Shown here: one piece after another, positions 49,075-57,767 of the stretch
Numbering within the stretch: position 1 is the stretch's first letter
Layout of the letters: every line of letters starts with the position of its first letter
Assembly: GCF_009758205.1 (NCBI RefSeq)
Contig: NZ_WRXN01000001.1
Location: 868,001 to 932,000 of the forward strand
Source of the DNA: Chitinophaga tropicalis
GTDB lineage: Bacteria > Bacteroidota > Bacteroidia > Chitinophagales > Chitinophagaceae
Length of the DNA: 64,000 bases
Direction: 5' to 3'
The notes under the pieces: generated by a model
What the model saw: only the letters and a program-made list of their open reading frames with translations
Told to the model about the DNA's origin: nothing
Database searches by the model: none
Translations under genes and position numbers: made by a program

Positions 49075-50106
49075 ATGTTAAAGAATATACTGGCACTTTC
49101 AGGCTGTATCGTTTTTCTGAATGCCTGCCAGAACCAGGCTAAAACAGTTACAAGGCCGGATGGAATAAAACCGGTGATAGTTACGCAGGAAACAGGCTAT
49201 GATACCGACGATCCTGCTATATGGATCAACAGCGCAGATACGTCAAAAAGCCTGATCATAGGTACTGACAAAGACAGTAACGGAGGATTATATGCTTTTG
49301 ACCTGGAGGGAAAGATCGTGAATAAGGTGTTGGGATTAAAACGTCCTAACAATGTAGATATAGCTTATGGCTTTAAGTTAAATGGACAGGTGGTGGACAT
49401 CGCGGTGCTGACTGAACGTGAGACCAACAGCATCCGCGTGTTCCGCCTGCCTGACCTGGCTCCGCTTGACAATGGAGGCATCCCGGTGTTTGCGGGAGAG
49501 AAAGAACGTGCGCCAATGGGAATAGCCCTCTATACCCGTCCTGCAGATGGCGCCATCTTCGCCGTAGTAGGACGTAAGTCCGGTCCTGCAGACGGTTATC
49601 TCTGGCAATACCGTTTAGCAGATGCCGGCGGGGTAATAAAAGCTAAGCTGGTGCGTAAGTTTGGCGCTTACAGCGGTAAGAAGGAGATTGAATCTGTTGC
49701 GGTGGATAACCGCCTCGGTTACATCTATTACTCCGACGAAACCGTTGGCGTACGCAAGTACCTGGCAGATCCTTCCAGGTATGACAATAAAGAACTGGCG
49801 CTGTTTGCTACAGAGGGATTTGTATCAGATCACGAAGGCATTTCTATCTATCCAACTTCAGACAGCACCGGTTATCTGCTTGTCTCCAACCAGCAGAACA
49901 ATACTTTTATGGTGTATCCCCGTGAAGGTAATGACCAGAAGCTGCTGGCAGAGATCCCGGTATCAACACTGGAAAGTGATGGAAGTGATGTTACACCTGT
50001 ACCATTGGGCAGTAAATTTCCTAAAGGAATGTTTGTGGCAATGAGTAACGGGAAAGTGTTTCATTACTATTCATGGACGGATATAGAAAGCAGAATCAAA
50101 AAATAG
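49075..50106 (+). CDS. Phytase lipoprotein (beta-propeller type)
   Basis: A protein of 343 residues with a lipobox LNAC (Cys18), so it is membrane anchored outside the cytosol. The beta-propeller phytase fold is shown by DTDDPAIWINSADTSKSLIIGTDKD, GLYAFDLEGK, RPNNVDIAYGF, VAVLTERETNSIRVF and IESVAVDNRLGYIYYSDE with its acidic calcium-binding residues, then GFVSDHEGISIY. Known members are calcium-dependent and release phosphate from phytate. It is cotranscribed with the TonB receptor upstream. Confidence 0.9.
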   Translation: MLKNILALSGCIVFLNACQNQAKTVTRPDGIKPVIVTQETGYDTDDPAIWINSADTSKSLIIGTDKDSNGGLYAFDLEGKIVNKVLGLKRPNNVDIAYGFKLNGQVVDIAVLTERETNSIRVFRLPDLAPLDNGGIPVFAGEKERAPMGIALYTRPADGAIFAVVGRKSGPADGYLWQYRLADAGGVIKAKLVRKFGAYSGKKEIESVAVDNRLGYIYYSDETVGVRKYLADPSRYDNKELALFATEGFVSDHEGISIYPTSDSTGYLLVSNQQNNTFMVYPREGNDQKLLAEIPVSTLESDGSDVTPVPLGSKFPKGMFVAMSNGKVFHYYSWTDIESRIKK

Positions 50107-50144
50107 AAAGAAGAAGGCCCGCAGTTTTGTGGGCCTTCTTCTTT
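50107..50144. terminator. Bidirectional terminator after phytase
   Basis: AAGAAGAAGGCCCGCA pairs with GTGGGCCTTCTTCTT; it also lies 17 bases from the stop of the convergent amidase gene. Confidence 0.8.
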
Positions 50145-50160
50145 ATTGAGCTATTCTAAA

Positions 50161-51930
50161 TTATTGAATGGTTGAACTTTGGATCTTGCTATCATCTTCT
50201 TCCGAAGCCTGTAAAAAGTCTTTTACTCCCTGAACTATCTTATCTGCCAGTAACAGCCTGAAGTTCTCATCCAGTATTTTCATTTCATCTTCAGGGTAGC
50301 TCAGGAACAAAGTTTCTATTAATGCATTTGGAAACTCAGTAGGCTGATTCAGTATGAAATTGAAATTGGCGTTGTTCTTAAAATCTCCCAATCCTGTTTC
50401 CAGTAGGCGGTTATGGATATACCGGTTCAATGGTTCGCAGAAGGGATGCTTATAGTAAGTGGCGGTGCCTTTCACATCAACAGGATTGACGGAAGAGTTC
50501 ATATGTATGCTGAGCAGCAGGTCAGGGCTAAGCTGACGGTAGTTGAGCAGCCTGTCCTGGTTATCTACAAACTGATCTGACATACGGGTGGTAATAACGC
50601 GCGCTCCATCTTTCTCTAACGCTACTTTCACCAGCATGGCAAGAGAAAGGGTGAGCTGTTTTTCGTAAACTCCCATTGGCCCTACAGCTCCTACATTCCC
50701 GCCGCCATGCCCGGCGTCCAGGCCAATAACAAGATCTTTCAGCAACAGGCTGGCCGGCTGACGTTTTACACGTACCATAAGTGTATTGCCGTTATAATAG
50801 ATCTTATAGCCCCAGGGTTGTGCATGTTTCAGGGAGATAGCAATGCGGAACACGTCCGGTTCTGTCTGCTGCCATCCAATCTTACTGATCTCTCCGGTGC
50901 TTTGCAGCTCAGGTACAAGGTCCGGCTCTGAATAGGCGCCATGTACATCGACGATGATCCTGCCGGGACCTACTTCCTGTGTGGAGAGATAGGGTAGCTT
51001 CTCAGAAAGCACAATAGAAATGTAATCGTACTTATCATCTCCCCAGACTTTCACTGTATCGATGATGTTGAGAGGAGCGGGTTCTGCAAGAGTAGCTGTA
51101 TCTACCAACCCTTCCGGAATATAAACAAAGCGCTTACTGCTGAGCTGTACCTTATAATGTGATCCTTCTTTACCTGTTATCCGTAACAGCACATTTTTGT
51201 CCAGGTACCCTGCTTTCTCCGGCCCCAGACGGTCTCCTTCAGGAGAAACGGTTACAAAGGTCTGATCGTCTATTGTACGGCCTACAAGCAGCTGGTTGCG
51301 CTGGTAAGTATAACGGTAAGTGCCGGGCAATACGGCGGTAGCGCCTGATCTGTCTCTTAGTGTAACGCTGATGCGGTTGTTGAGCAGGGAGTCTGCCTCG
51401 GTCACAACATGAAGACCGGTATAAAAGCCGGGTATGCCGCTGGTCTGATCTGCCGGCAGTTCACTGAGAGGTTCGCTATTGAACCAGGTAGCTTTCCCGC
51501 CGGGGTAGCCTTTCATCCTTACCCGCAATGTATCTCCGGGAGAAACGATGGTATTGGTTTTGGGGCTGATGGTAACATAATCTATTCTGAAAGAAGGCGT
51601 GACCTTCAGTGGTGGTGGCGGATTAAAATAGTAGTTGTAGGTACGGGATACAAATTTCCCTGTACTGTCGGTAGACGAAAGCACCAGGAGTGTTTTTCCT
51701 GGTTTAAGATCGCGCTTTAAAGCAAATACCCCGTTGGGGTATACGTGAATGCTGTCATTATTCAGGAGTACTTTACAGCCCACACAGGTGCGGCCTGACA
51801 TGAACTGCCTGGCTGTATTGGTGTTAATCTCTGTTCTTGTAGGTTGCAACATTTTCAGGAAGGCCTGTGCATGGACCTGTACTCCTGTAAATGCCATTTG
51901 TACCAGTAATATTAATGCGAATCTCCTCAT
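50161..51930 (-). CDS. N-acetylmuramoyl-L-alanine amidase
   Basis: Exported cell-wall hydrolase of 589 residues from ATG 51930 (MRRFALILLVQMAFTGVQVHA, a clear signal peptide). The N-terminal two-thirds are beta-rich domains, including an SH3-like piece and an AMIN-like block (about 285-380: YDYISIVLSEKLPYLS, RIIVDVHGAYSEPD). The C-terminal Amidase_3 domain (about 400-580) has Zn ligands in IGLDAGHGGGNVGA, the Glu of VYEKQLTLSL and SIHMNSS, with catalytic Glu in ALIETLFLSYPEDE. It cleaves the bond between MurNAc and the stem peptide. Confidence 0.9.
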   Translation of the reverse strand: MRRFALILLVQMAFTGVQVHAQAFLKMLQPTRTEINTNTARQFMSGRTCVGCKVLLNNDSIHVYPNGVFALKRDLKPGKTLLVLSSTDSTGKFVSRTYNYYFNPPPPLKVTPSFRIDYVTISPKTNTIVSPGDTLRVRMKGYPGGKATWFNSEPLSELPADQTSGIPGFYTGLHVVTEADSLLNNRISVTLRDRSGATAVLPGTYRYTYQRNQLLVGRTIDDQTFVTVSPEGDRLGPEKAGYLDKNVLLRITGKEGSHYKVQLSSKRFVYIPEGLVDTATLAEPAPLNIIDTVKVWGDDKYDYISIVLSEKLPYLSTQEVGPGRIIVDVHGAYSEPDLVPELQSTGEISKIGWQQTEPDVFRIAISLKHAQPWGYKIYYNGNTLMVRVKRQPASLLLKDLVIGLDAGHGGGNVGAVGPMGVYEKQLTLSLAMLVKVALEKDGARVITTRMSDQFVDNQDRLLNYRQLSPDLLLSIHMNSSVNPVDVKGTATYYKHPFCEPLNRYIHNRLLETGLGDFKNNANFNFILNQPTEFPNALIETLFLSYPEDEMKILDENFRLLLADKIVQGVKDFLQASEEDDSKIQSSTIQ

Positions 51931-51949
51931 AGTTCCTCCCCGGAATAAA

Positions 51950-51983
51950 CAAAAAAAATGCCATCCGGCTCTTACGGATGGCA
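51950..51983 (-). terminator. Terminator of the acyl-CoA dehydrogenase gene
   Basis: TGCCATCCG and CGGATGGCA form a 9-bp stem followed, on the leftward strand, by eight T. It sits between the dehydrogenase stop and the amidase start. Confidence 0.85.
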
Positions 51984-52016
51984 CTTCGAAAGTATTGAAA
52001 AATATGAAGATCTGTT

Positions 52017-53810
52017 TTACCAGGCGTATTTATTTTCTGCGATCAGCCTTTCAGCTATACGTCTGCGGGCATCCCGTGTATTGAAAGGAGCTGTTTTGGT
52101 AAAGCGTTTGATACCTAACAGCATCATACGTTGTTCATCTCCTTCAGCAAAGGAATTGATGGCATCTTTCGCATATTTATTGACACGGTCTGCAGTATCA
52201 TAAAGATAAGTGCGTACTATGTCTGCCTGTAAGGTCTGGTTGCTTTCGCCTTCTACTTCTGCTCTTTTCAGAAGTCGCAGCAGGGCGCTTTCCGCAGTAA
52301 AGGTCTCAATGGCCATATCTGCAATGTTCATGAGAATTTCCTGTTCTGTTTCCAGTTTTGCCATCAGCTTCTGTGCGGCAGCACCTGCTACCAGCAGGAT
52401 AGCTTTCTTCAGGTTCGCTATCACTTTCTTTTCAGCGCTGAAAAGTGTTTCATCTTCGCTGCCAAAGTCAGGGATGCTCATGAGCTCCTTCATTACCGCC
52501 ATAGCAGGATTGAGCAGGTCAAGACGGCCTTTCATAGCACGTTTGAGCGTCATGTCAAGTATGAGCAGGCGGTTGATCTCGTTGGTGCCTTCGAAGATGC
52601 GGTTAATGCGGCTGTCGCGGTAGGCTTTGGATATTACGTATTCATCGCTGAAACCGTTACCGCCATGTATTTGTACACCTTCGTCCACAGCATAATCCAG
52701 CGCTTCTGAACCGGCCACTTTCAGGATGGCGCATTCTACGGCATATTCTTCGGCAGCGCCCAGCAGTGCTTCACTGAAAGGTTTGCCGGAAGCCTGGAGT
52801 TCTTTTTCTTTTTCATCTATAAGCTGGGCGGTACGATAGAGTGCCGCTTCGCATGCCCAGTTACGGATGGCCATTTCAGCCAGTTTATGTTTGATGGCGC
52901 CGAAGTTGGAGATGGGTTGTTTAAACTGTTCGCGGGTGTTGGCATACTGAACGGTGAGGGTGGTAACGTTCTTGGCTGCACCCAGGGCGGCAGCGCAGAG
53001 TTTTAACCGGCCTATGTTCAGAATGTTGAAGGCGATGAGGTGTCCTTTGCCTATCTCTCCCAGTACATTTTCCACAGGTACTTTTGCGTCCTGGAAATAG
53101 ATCTGGCGGGTAGAGGAACCTTTGATGCCCATTTTATGTTCTTCGGCTCCCAGTGTAAACCCGGGAGTGTCTTTATCTACGATGAAGCCTGTAAATTTAT
53201 CGCCGTCAATTTTTGCAAATACGGTGAATACATCTGCAAAGCCGGAGTTGGTGATCCAGCATTTCTGGCCATTTAGTAAGTAGAACTTCCCGTCATCAGA
53301 AAGCTTTGCTGTGGTTTTGGCGCTGAGCGCATCTGAGCCGGAGTTGGGCTCTGTCAGTGCGTAGGCGCCTTTCATAGCGCCGCTGGCCAGGGAAGGGATG
53401 TATTTCTGTTTCTGTTCTTCTGTGCCAAAATAGAGGATAGGCAATGTTCCTATACCGGTATGTGCCGCCATGGCTACAGAGAAGGAGTGCCCTGCACCCA
53501 GGGCTTCGTTGATGAGGGTAGCAGTTACAAAGTCTTTTCCAAGTCCGCCATATTCTTCAGGAAGGGCCGCTCCCAGCAGGCCCAGTTCGCCGGCTTTGTC
53601 AAGCAGTGAAGGCATCAGTCCTTCTTCCAGTTTATCAATACGGTCTAATACAGGAGAAACTTCTTTGGTTACAAACTGTTCCGCCATTTCTTTGATCATC
53701 CGTTGTTCTTCATTGAAATCTTCGGGTGTAAAGACTTCATTTGCAGCGGGTTCTTTAACGAGGAATTCTACGCCTTTCAGCGCGTGTTTATTATCAACTG
53801 TGGCATCCAT
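52017..53810 (-). CDS. Acyl-CoA dehydrogenase, very-long-chain type architecture
   Basis: FAD enzyme (597 residues) for the first step of fatty-acid beta-oxidation. The N-terminal helical domain has LGLLGAALPEEYGGLG. The middle domain has YALTEPNSGSDALSAKTTA and CWITNSGFADVFTVFAK. The C-terminal domain includes the catalytic-base region QIHGGNGFSDEYVISKAYRD and FEGTNEINRLLI. A further C-terminal helical extension of about 170 residues is like that of VLCAD/ACAD9-type proteins. The ETF genes are not adjacent. Confidence 0.93.
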   Translation of the reverse strand: MDATVDNKHALKGVEFLVKEPAANEVFTPEDFNEEQRMIKEMAEQFVTKEVSPVLDRIDKLEEGLMPSLLDKAGELGLLGAALPEEYGGLGKDFVTATLINEALGAGHSFSVAMAAHTGIGTLPILYFGTEEQKQKYIPSLASGAMKGAYALTEPNSGSDALSAKTTAKLSDDGKFYLLNGQKCWITNSGFADVFTVFAKIDGDKFTGFIVDKDTPGFTLGAEEHKMGIKGSSTRQIYFQDAKVPVENVLGEIGKGHLIAFNILNIGRLKLCAAALGAAKNVTTLTVQYANTREQFKQPISNFGAIKHKLAEMAIRNWACEAALYRTAQLIDEKEKELQASGKPFSEALLGAAEEYAVECAILKVAGSEALDYAVDEGVQIHGGNGFSDEYVISKAYRDSRINRIFEGTNEINRLLILDMTLKRAMKGRLDLLNPAMAVMKELMSIPDFGSEDETLFSAEKKVIANLKKAILLVAGAAAQKLMAKLETEQEILMNIADMAIETFTAESALLRLLKRAEVEGESNQTLQADIVRTYLYDTADRVNKYAKDAINSFAEGDEQRMMLLGIKRFTKTAPFNTRDARRRIAERLIAENKYAW

Positions 53811-53890
53811 CGTGATGAAGTTTTAGTCTTCTTGTAATTTAATGGATTTGATGGAAATAACCACTAATTAAAAGTTAATACATTTGTAAT

Positions 53891-54694
53891 ATGCCATCCT
53901 TTTTCCTCTCATATGCAAACAGCCGTTTTCACGGTATCTCCGAAGGGCATGGAGAGGAGCTGCTGATATGTCTGCATGGGTTTGGAGAAAATGCGGAGAG
54001 TTTCTCGAAAGTCCGTCATACACTGGGGCAGCTATTCACCATTGTGGCGCTGGATCTTCCTCTGCATGGTAAAACAGAATGGAAGGAAAACCGGCAGTTC
54101 ACACCAGACGATTTGCGGGCGGTGATAAAGCTTGTGCTGGAACAGCAGTCGCAACGCACGTTCTCGCTGATGGGCTACAGTATGGGAGCAAGGGCTGCAT
54201 TGTGTGTGATACCTGCGTTTGCAGAACAGGTAGAGCGTTTGTACCTGCTGGCGCCGGATGGTTTGAAGAACAACCCCTGGCATATGTTTGCCACGCAGAC
54301 AAAGATAGGCGCCTGGCTGTTTAAGTACAGCACCTATCACCCCGGATTGCTTTTTAAATTGATGGACCTCTGGCATAAGCTGGGTTTCCTCAATCCCAGT
54401 GTGCACCGGTTTGCGTACGGGAGCATGAACACGCTGGAAAAACGGGAACGGGTATATTTTGTGTGGACCTGCATGAAGCAGATGATGCCGGATAAAAAAC
54501 AATGCAGGGAATTGCTGAGGAAGTACAAGGTCAAAACACTGCTGATCTTTGGTAAGTATGACCGTGTTATACCTCCGGTGCTGGGTGTGAAGTTCATGGA
54601 TGGCACTTTTCCCTGTAAGATGCTGGTGATAGATAAAGGTCACCAGTTGCTGGGAGAGGAACTCGGAGAAGCTATTTTAGATAATTACGAATGA
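53891..54694 (+). CDS. Alpha/beta hydrolase
   Basis: A cytosolic protein of 267 residues. The oxyanion loop is LICLHGFGENAESF, the nucleophile elbow GYSMGARAAL, the acid probably Asp in FGKYDRVIPP and the base His in IDKGHQLLGEE. Substrate unknown. The next gene starts 22 bases downstream, suggesting an operon with the glycosyltransferase and the permease. Confidence 0.85.
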   Translation: MPSFFLSYANSRFHGISEGHGEELLICLHGFGENAESFSKVRHTLGQLFTIVALDLPLHGKTEWKENRQFTPDDLRAVIKLVLEQQSQRTFSLMGYSMGARAALCVIPAFAEQVERLYLLAPDGLKNNPWHMFATQTKIGAWLFKYSTYHPGLLFKLMDLWHKLGFLNPSVHRFAYGSMNTLEKRERVYFVWTCMKQMMPDKKQCRELLRKYKVKTLLIFGKYDRVIPPVLGVKFMDGTFPCKMLVIDKGHQLLGEELGEAILDNYE

Positions 54695-54716
54695 TATTCG
54701 TCCCTAATAATCAACT

Positions 54717-55859
54717 ATGTATTTTATTCTATCGGTCTTTTTGCTGCTGGGGCTTGCTTACGGTATATTGATGTTTCGTTATGGTCAGGGATGGAAGAGA
54801 TTGCCATCATTTAAACCCTTACGCCCGGTAAGCGGCAATACGAAGGTGACCGTCATTATTCCTGCAAGGGATGAAGAAGATAACCTGCCTCCTTTACTGG
54901 CAGCTCTCAAAGCGCAGACGTATCCTGCCCATTTGTTTGAGGTGATTGTGATCGACGATTTTTCGTCAGACAATACTCCTCATATAGTAAAGGATTTCCC
55001 TGTTGCTAACATAAAACTGTTGCAGCTCAGCCAGCATCTGAGCGCAGAGCAGCGCCTCAACTCCTATAAGAAGAAAGCCATAGAAATGGCGGTAGAACAG
55101 GCAACGGGAGATATTATCATGACCACCGATGCCGACTGTGAAATGGGGCCGGAATGGATCACTACCATGGTGCAGTTCTATGAAACCTATCAGCCTAAGT
55201 TCATTGCGGCGCCGGTAAGCTTTCACCGGGAAACTAATTTCTTTAAAGTGTTGCAGTCGCTCGATTTCATGACCATGCAGGGCATTACCGGGGCGTTGGC
55301 GGCTTTGAAAGAAGGAACAATGTGCAATGGCGCCAACCTGGCCTATGAACGTAAGGTTTTTTATGAAGTAGGGGGATTTAAGGGAATAGATAATATTGCC
55401 TCCGGCGATGATATGCTGCTTATGTTCAAGATCTACAAAGCATATCCTGACGGCGTATTATATCTGAAGAGTGAGGATGCTATTGTACAAACGTTGCCGG
55501 TAGATACTTTCCGGGCATTTATGAACCAGCGTATACGGTGGTCGTCCAAAGCAGACAAATACGATGATAAGAGACTGACCTGGGTGCTGGCCCTGGTCTA
55601 TTTCTGGAACCTGGCTTTCCTGGCAGCTCTTATTGCCGCCTGTTTTTCCCGTTTCTGGCAAACCTGGATAGGGTGGATGTTTGTATATAAAGTACTGGTG
55701 GAATTCTATTTCCTGATACCAGTAGCCAGGTTCTTTAAAAAGGGAGACCTGCTCACAAAGTTTATACCCGGGCAGTTGTTCCATATTCCTTACATTGTAG
55801 TAGCGGGATGGCTGGGTAAGTTTGGTTCTTACCAGTGGAAGGGAAGGAAAGTAAAATAA
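54717..55859 (+). CDS. Glycosyltransferase family 2, membrane-bound
   Basis: A 380-residue enzyme with an N-terminal membrane helix (about 1-20), a GT-A domain (about 40-270: VTVIIPARDEEDNLPPLL, VIVIDDFSSDNTP, MTTDADCEMGPEW with the DxD, and the acceptor motif QRIRWSSK) and three membrane helices at the C-terminus. The layout resembles enzymes that extend surface polysaccharides or glycolipids. The permease gene starts 4 bases downstream. Confidence 0.88.
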   Translation: MYFILSVFLLLGLAYGILMFRYGQGWKRLPSFKPLRPVSGNTKVTVIIPARDEEDNLPPLLAALKAQTYPAHLFEVIVIDDFSSDNTPHIVKDFPVANIKLLQLSQHLSAEQRLNSYKKKAIEMAVEQATGDIIMTTDADCEMGPEWITTMVQFYETYQPKFIAAPVSFHRETNFFKVLQSLDFMTMQGITGALAALKEGTMCNGANLAYERKVFYEVGGFKGIDNIASGDDMLLMFKIYKAYPDGVLYLKSEDAIVQTLPVDTFRAFMNQRIRWSSKADKYDDKRLTWVLALVYFWNLAFLAALIAACFSRFWQTWIGWMFVYKVLVEFYFLIPVARFFKKGDLLTKFIPGQLFHIPYIVVAGWLGKFGSYQWKGRKVK

Positions 55860-55863
55860 GGTT

Positions 55864-56997
55864 ATGTCAGACAGATCATCTTTCAGCAAACAGGCATGGC
55901 GGCGGCTGCGGCGTAATAAAGGCGCGGTAGCTGGTATGTTGCTGATAGGGGTAGCGCTGATAGTGAGTGTGCTGGCTTATATACTGGCGCCGGACGGTAC
56001 GCCTTATGCCAACAGGATGATGCTGGAAACCGGCGGGCAACGTCCCGGTACACATGTACAGGTGCTGGCCGTGCAAAAGGAGCAGCCCCCGGAAAAAGCA
56101 GGGTTCTTTACCCGCCTGCTGAAAGGGCAGGAAGAGGCGGTGACCTATATTCCTATCCGTGGCTGGAGATTTTCGGGGAATGATATCATCATTGACAAGT
56201 ACCTGGATGAGGAAGAGACTATAACAGAGAAATATAGCCTGAGCAGGGTGGTATATGGTAAGGAAGTACCGGTAACAGATGCCCGGAAGCTGCAGCAGGA
56301 AGTACAGGCCGGTCATATCAGGGAACAAACGTATTGGCTGGGATCAGATAAATTTGGACGGGATATACTCAGCAGGTTACTGGTAGGTACCCGGGTAAGC
56401 CTTAGCGTGGGTTGTATTGCTGTGATCATTTCGTTAACAATTGGGGTAATACTGGGAGCTGTGGCCGGATATTTCCGTGGTGTAACAGACGATGTGGTGA
56501 TGTGGCTGGTAAATGTGATCTGGTCTGTACCTACATTGTTGCTGGTATTTGCTATTACCCTGGCCCTGGGTAAAGGGTTCTGGCAGGTGTTCATAGCTGT
56601 GGGGCTGACAATGTGGGTCAATGTAGCCCGTATAATACGGGGGCAGGTACTGGCATTAAGGGAGTTACCTTTTATAGAGGCTACCAGGGCCCTGGGTTTC
56701 GGGCATACCCGTACCATTGGCAGGCATATCCTGCCTAATATACTGGGGCCTGTCATGGTGGTGGCGGCAGGTAATTTTGCCACGGCGATAGTTGTGGAGG
56801 CCGGACTGAGCTTCCTGGGAGTAGGGGTGCAACCTCCGCAACCCTCCTGGGGATTGATGATCAAGGAGAACTATAATTTCATCATTACCCATAACCCTTT
56901 GCTGGCACTGGCCCCTGGAGTGGCTATTATGCTGATGGTGCTGGCTTTTAACCTGTTAGGTAACGGGCTTAGGGACGCGATGGATGTACGGCAGTAA
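55864..56997 (+). CDS. ABC transporter permease, DppC/OppC type
   Basis: An inner-membrane subunit of 377 residues. The OppC_N helix (about 12-45: RNKGAVAGMLLIGVALIVSV) is followed by a periplasmic stretch of about 115 residues, longer than the usual few dozen. The BPD_transp_1 domain (about 175-375) has WLGSDKFGRDILSRLLVGTR and the EAA loop EATRALGFGHTRTIGRHILPN that contacts the ATPase. The partner permease, ATPases and binding protein are not next to it; in Bacteroidota split peptide-transporter genes are common. Confidence 0.9.
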   Translation: MSDRSSFSKQAWRRLRRNKGAVAGMLLIGVALIVSVLAYILAPDGTPYANRMMLETGGQRPGTHVQVLAVQKEQPPEKAGFFTRLLKGQEEAVTYIPIRGWRFSGNDIIIDKYLDEEETITEKYSLSRVVYGKEVPVTDARKLQQEVQAGHIREQTYWLGSDKFGRDILSRLLVGTRVSLSVGCIAVIISLTIGVILGAVAGYFRGVTDDVVMWLVNVIWSVPTLLLVFAITLALGKGFWQVFIAVGLTMWVNVARIIRGQVLALRELPFIEATRALGFGHTRTIGRHILPNILGPVMVVAAGNFATAIVVEAGLSFLGVGVQPPQPSWGLMIKENYNFIITHNPLLALAPGVAIMLMVLAFNLLGNGLRDAMDVRQ

Positions 56998-57080
56998 AAC
57001 CCGGTTTGGGATAGTGTATCAAAACCTTGCTTCGCATGAAAAAAAAGTATAATTTTACTTTATTCACAATTGTTTTAACT

Positions 57081-57503
57081 ATGCCTTTGAAATCATATCT
57101 TTTAGCCGCTGTAGCATTGTTAGCTCTGACCTTTTCTGCCTGTAAGAAAAAAGGAGCGATAGAACCTAAACCTGAAGAAGAACTGTTAAAGGTGTCCCTT
57201 GAAAATGTAGCAGAAGGACAATATACCGCAGCTCCGGGCACTACTTATACTTTCCAGGTAAAAGTCAATTCAGTAATGCCTCCTGAAGGCGTGAATGTAG
57301 AAGTGAATGCTATCACTGATCCGGGCGGGATCGTTTTCCCGCAGAACCCGGTAGCCCCCTCACTGGATTCTACTATCAATATAACATTGACAGGGCTGGA
57401 GCCGATCCGTACTGTAAAGGTGACAATACTGATCACGTCTGTGAGCAATCCTGCCAATAAGATCTCCAAGTATTTCTGGATCACGAATAAATCTGATAAC
57501 TAA
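57081..57503 (+). CDS. Putative lipoprotein, unknown function
   Basis: A protein of 140 residues from ATG 57081, chosen because it gives a clean lipoprotein signal (KSYLLAAVALLALTFSAC, Cys20). An upstream in-frame start at 57027 would add a basic stretch. The mature part is short and beta-rich with TYTFQVKVNSVMPPEGVNVEVNA, like a small immunoglobulin-like fold. I recognise no family. The single gene ends 42 bases before a strong hairpin. Confidence 0.7.
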   Translation: MPLKSYLLAAVALLALTFSACKKKGAIEPKPEEELLKVSLENVAEGQYTAAPGTTYTFQVKVNSVMPPEGVNVEVNAITDPGGIVFPQNPVAPSLDSTINITLTGLEPIRTVKVTILITSVSNPANKISKYFWITNKSDN

Positions 57504-57545
57504 AAGATAATACAGGCTGTTGAAGGCCGTTGGACTTCTGTCCGG

Positions 57546-57581
57546 AAAAAAATCGCTCCGCCTCCGGCGAGCGATTTTTTT
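57546..57581. terminator. Terminator, GCC-TCC-GGC apex
   Basis: AAAAAAATCGCTC(C)GCC with loop TCC and GGCGAGCGATTTTTTT; a single bulged C on the left arm. Confidence 0.8.
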
Positions 57582-57767
57582 ATGTAAGACCAGTTGGTAT
57601 TAAAAGCATGGATGCTGTATGGATACTCCTACTCAAAGCCTACTATAGAGTATGGATAGTGTATGGGCTACGGTATCACTTTAGCGCCACAGTACTTTCC
57701 AAAAGGAAGTGCCTTCTCCCCTCGATATTTCTCCCTAGTTTTGCACCTGCAGAACAAGCAGCTAACT

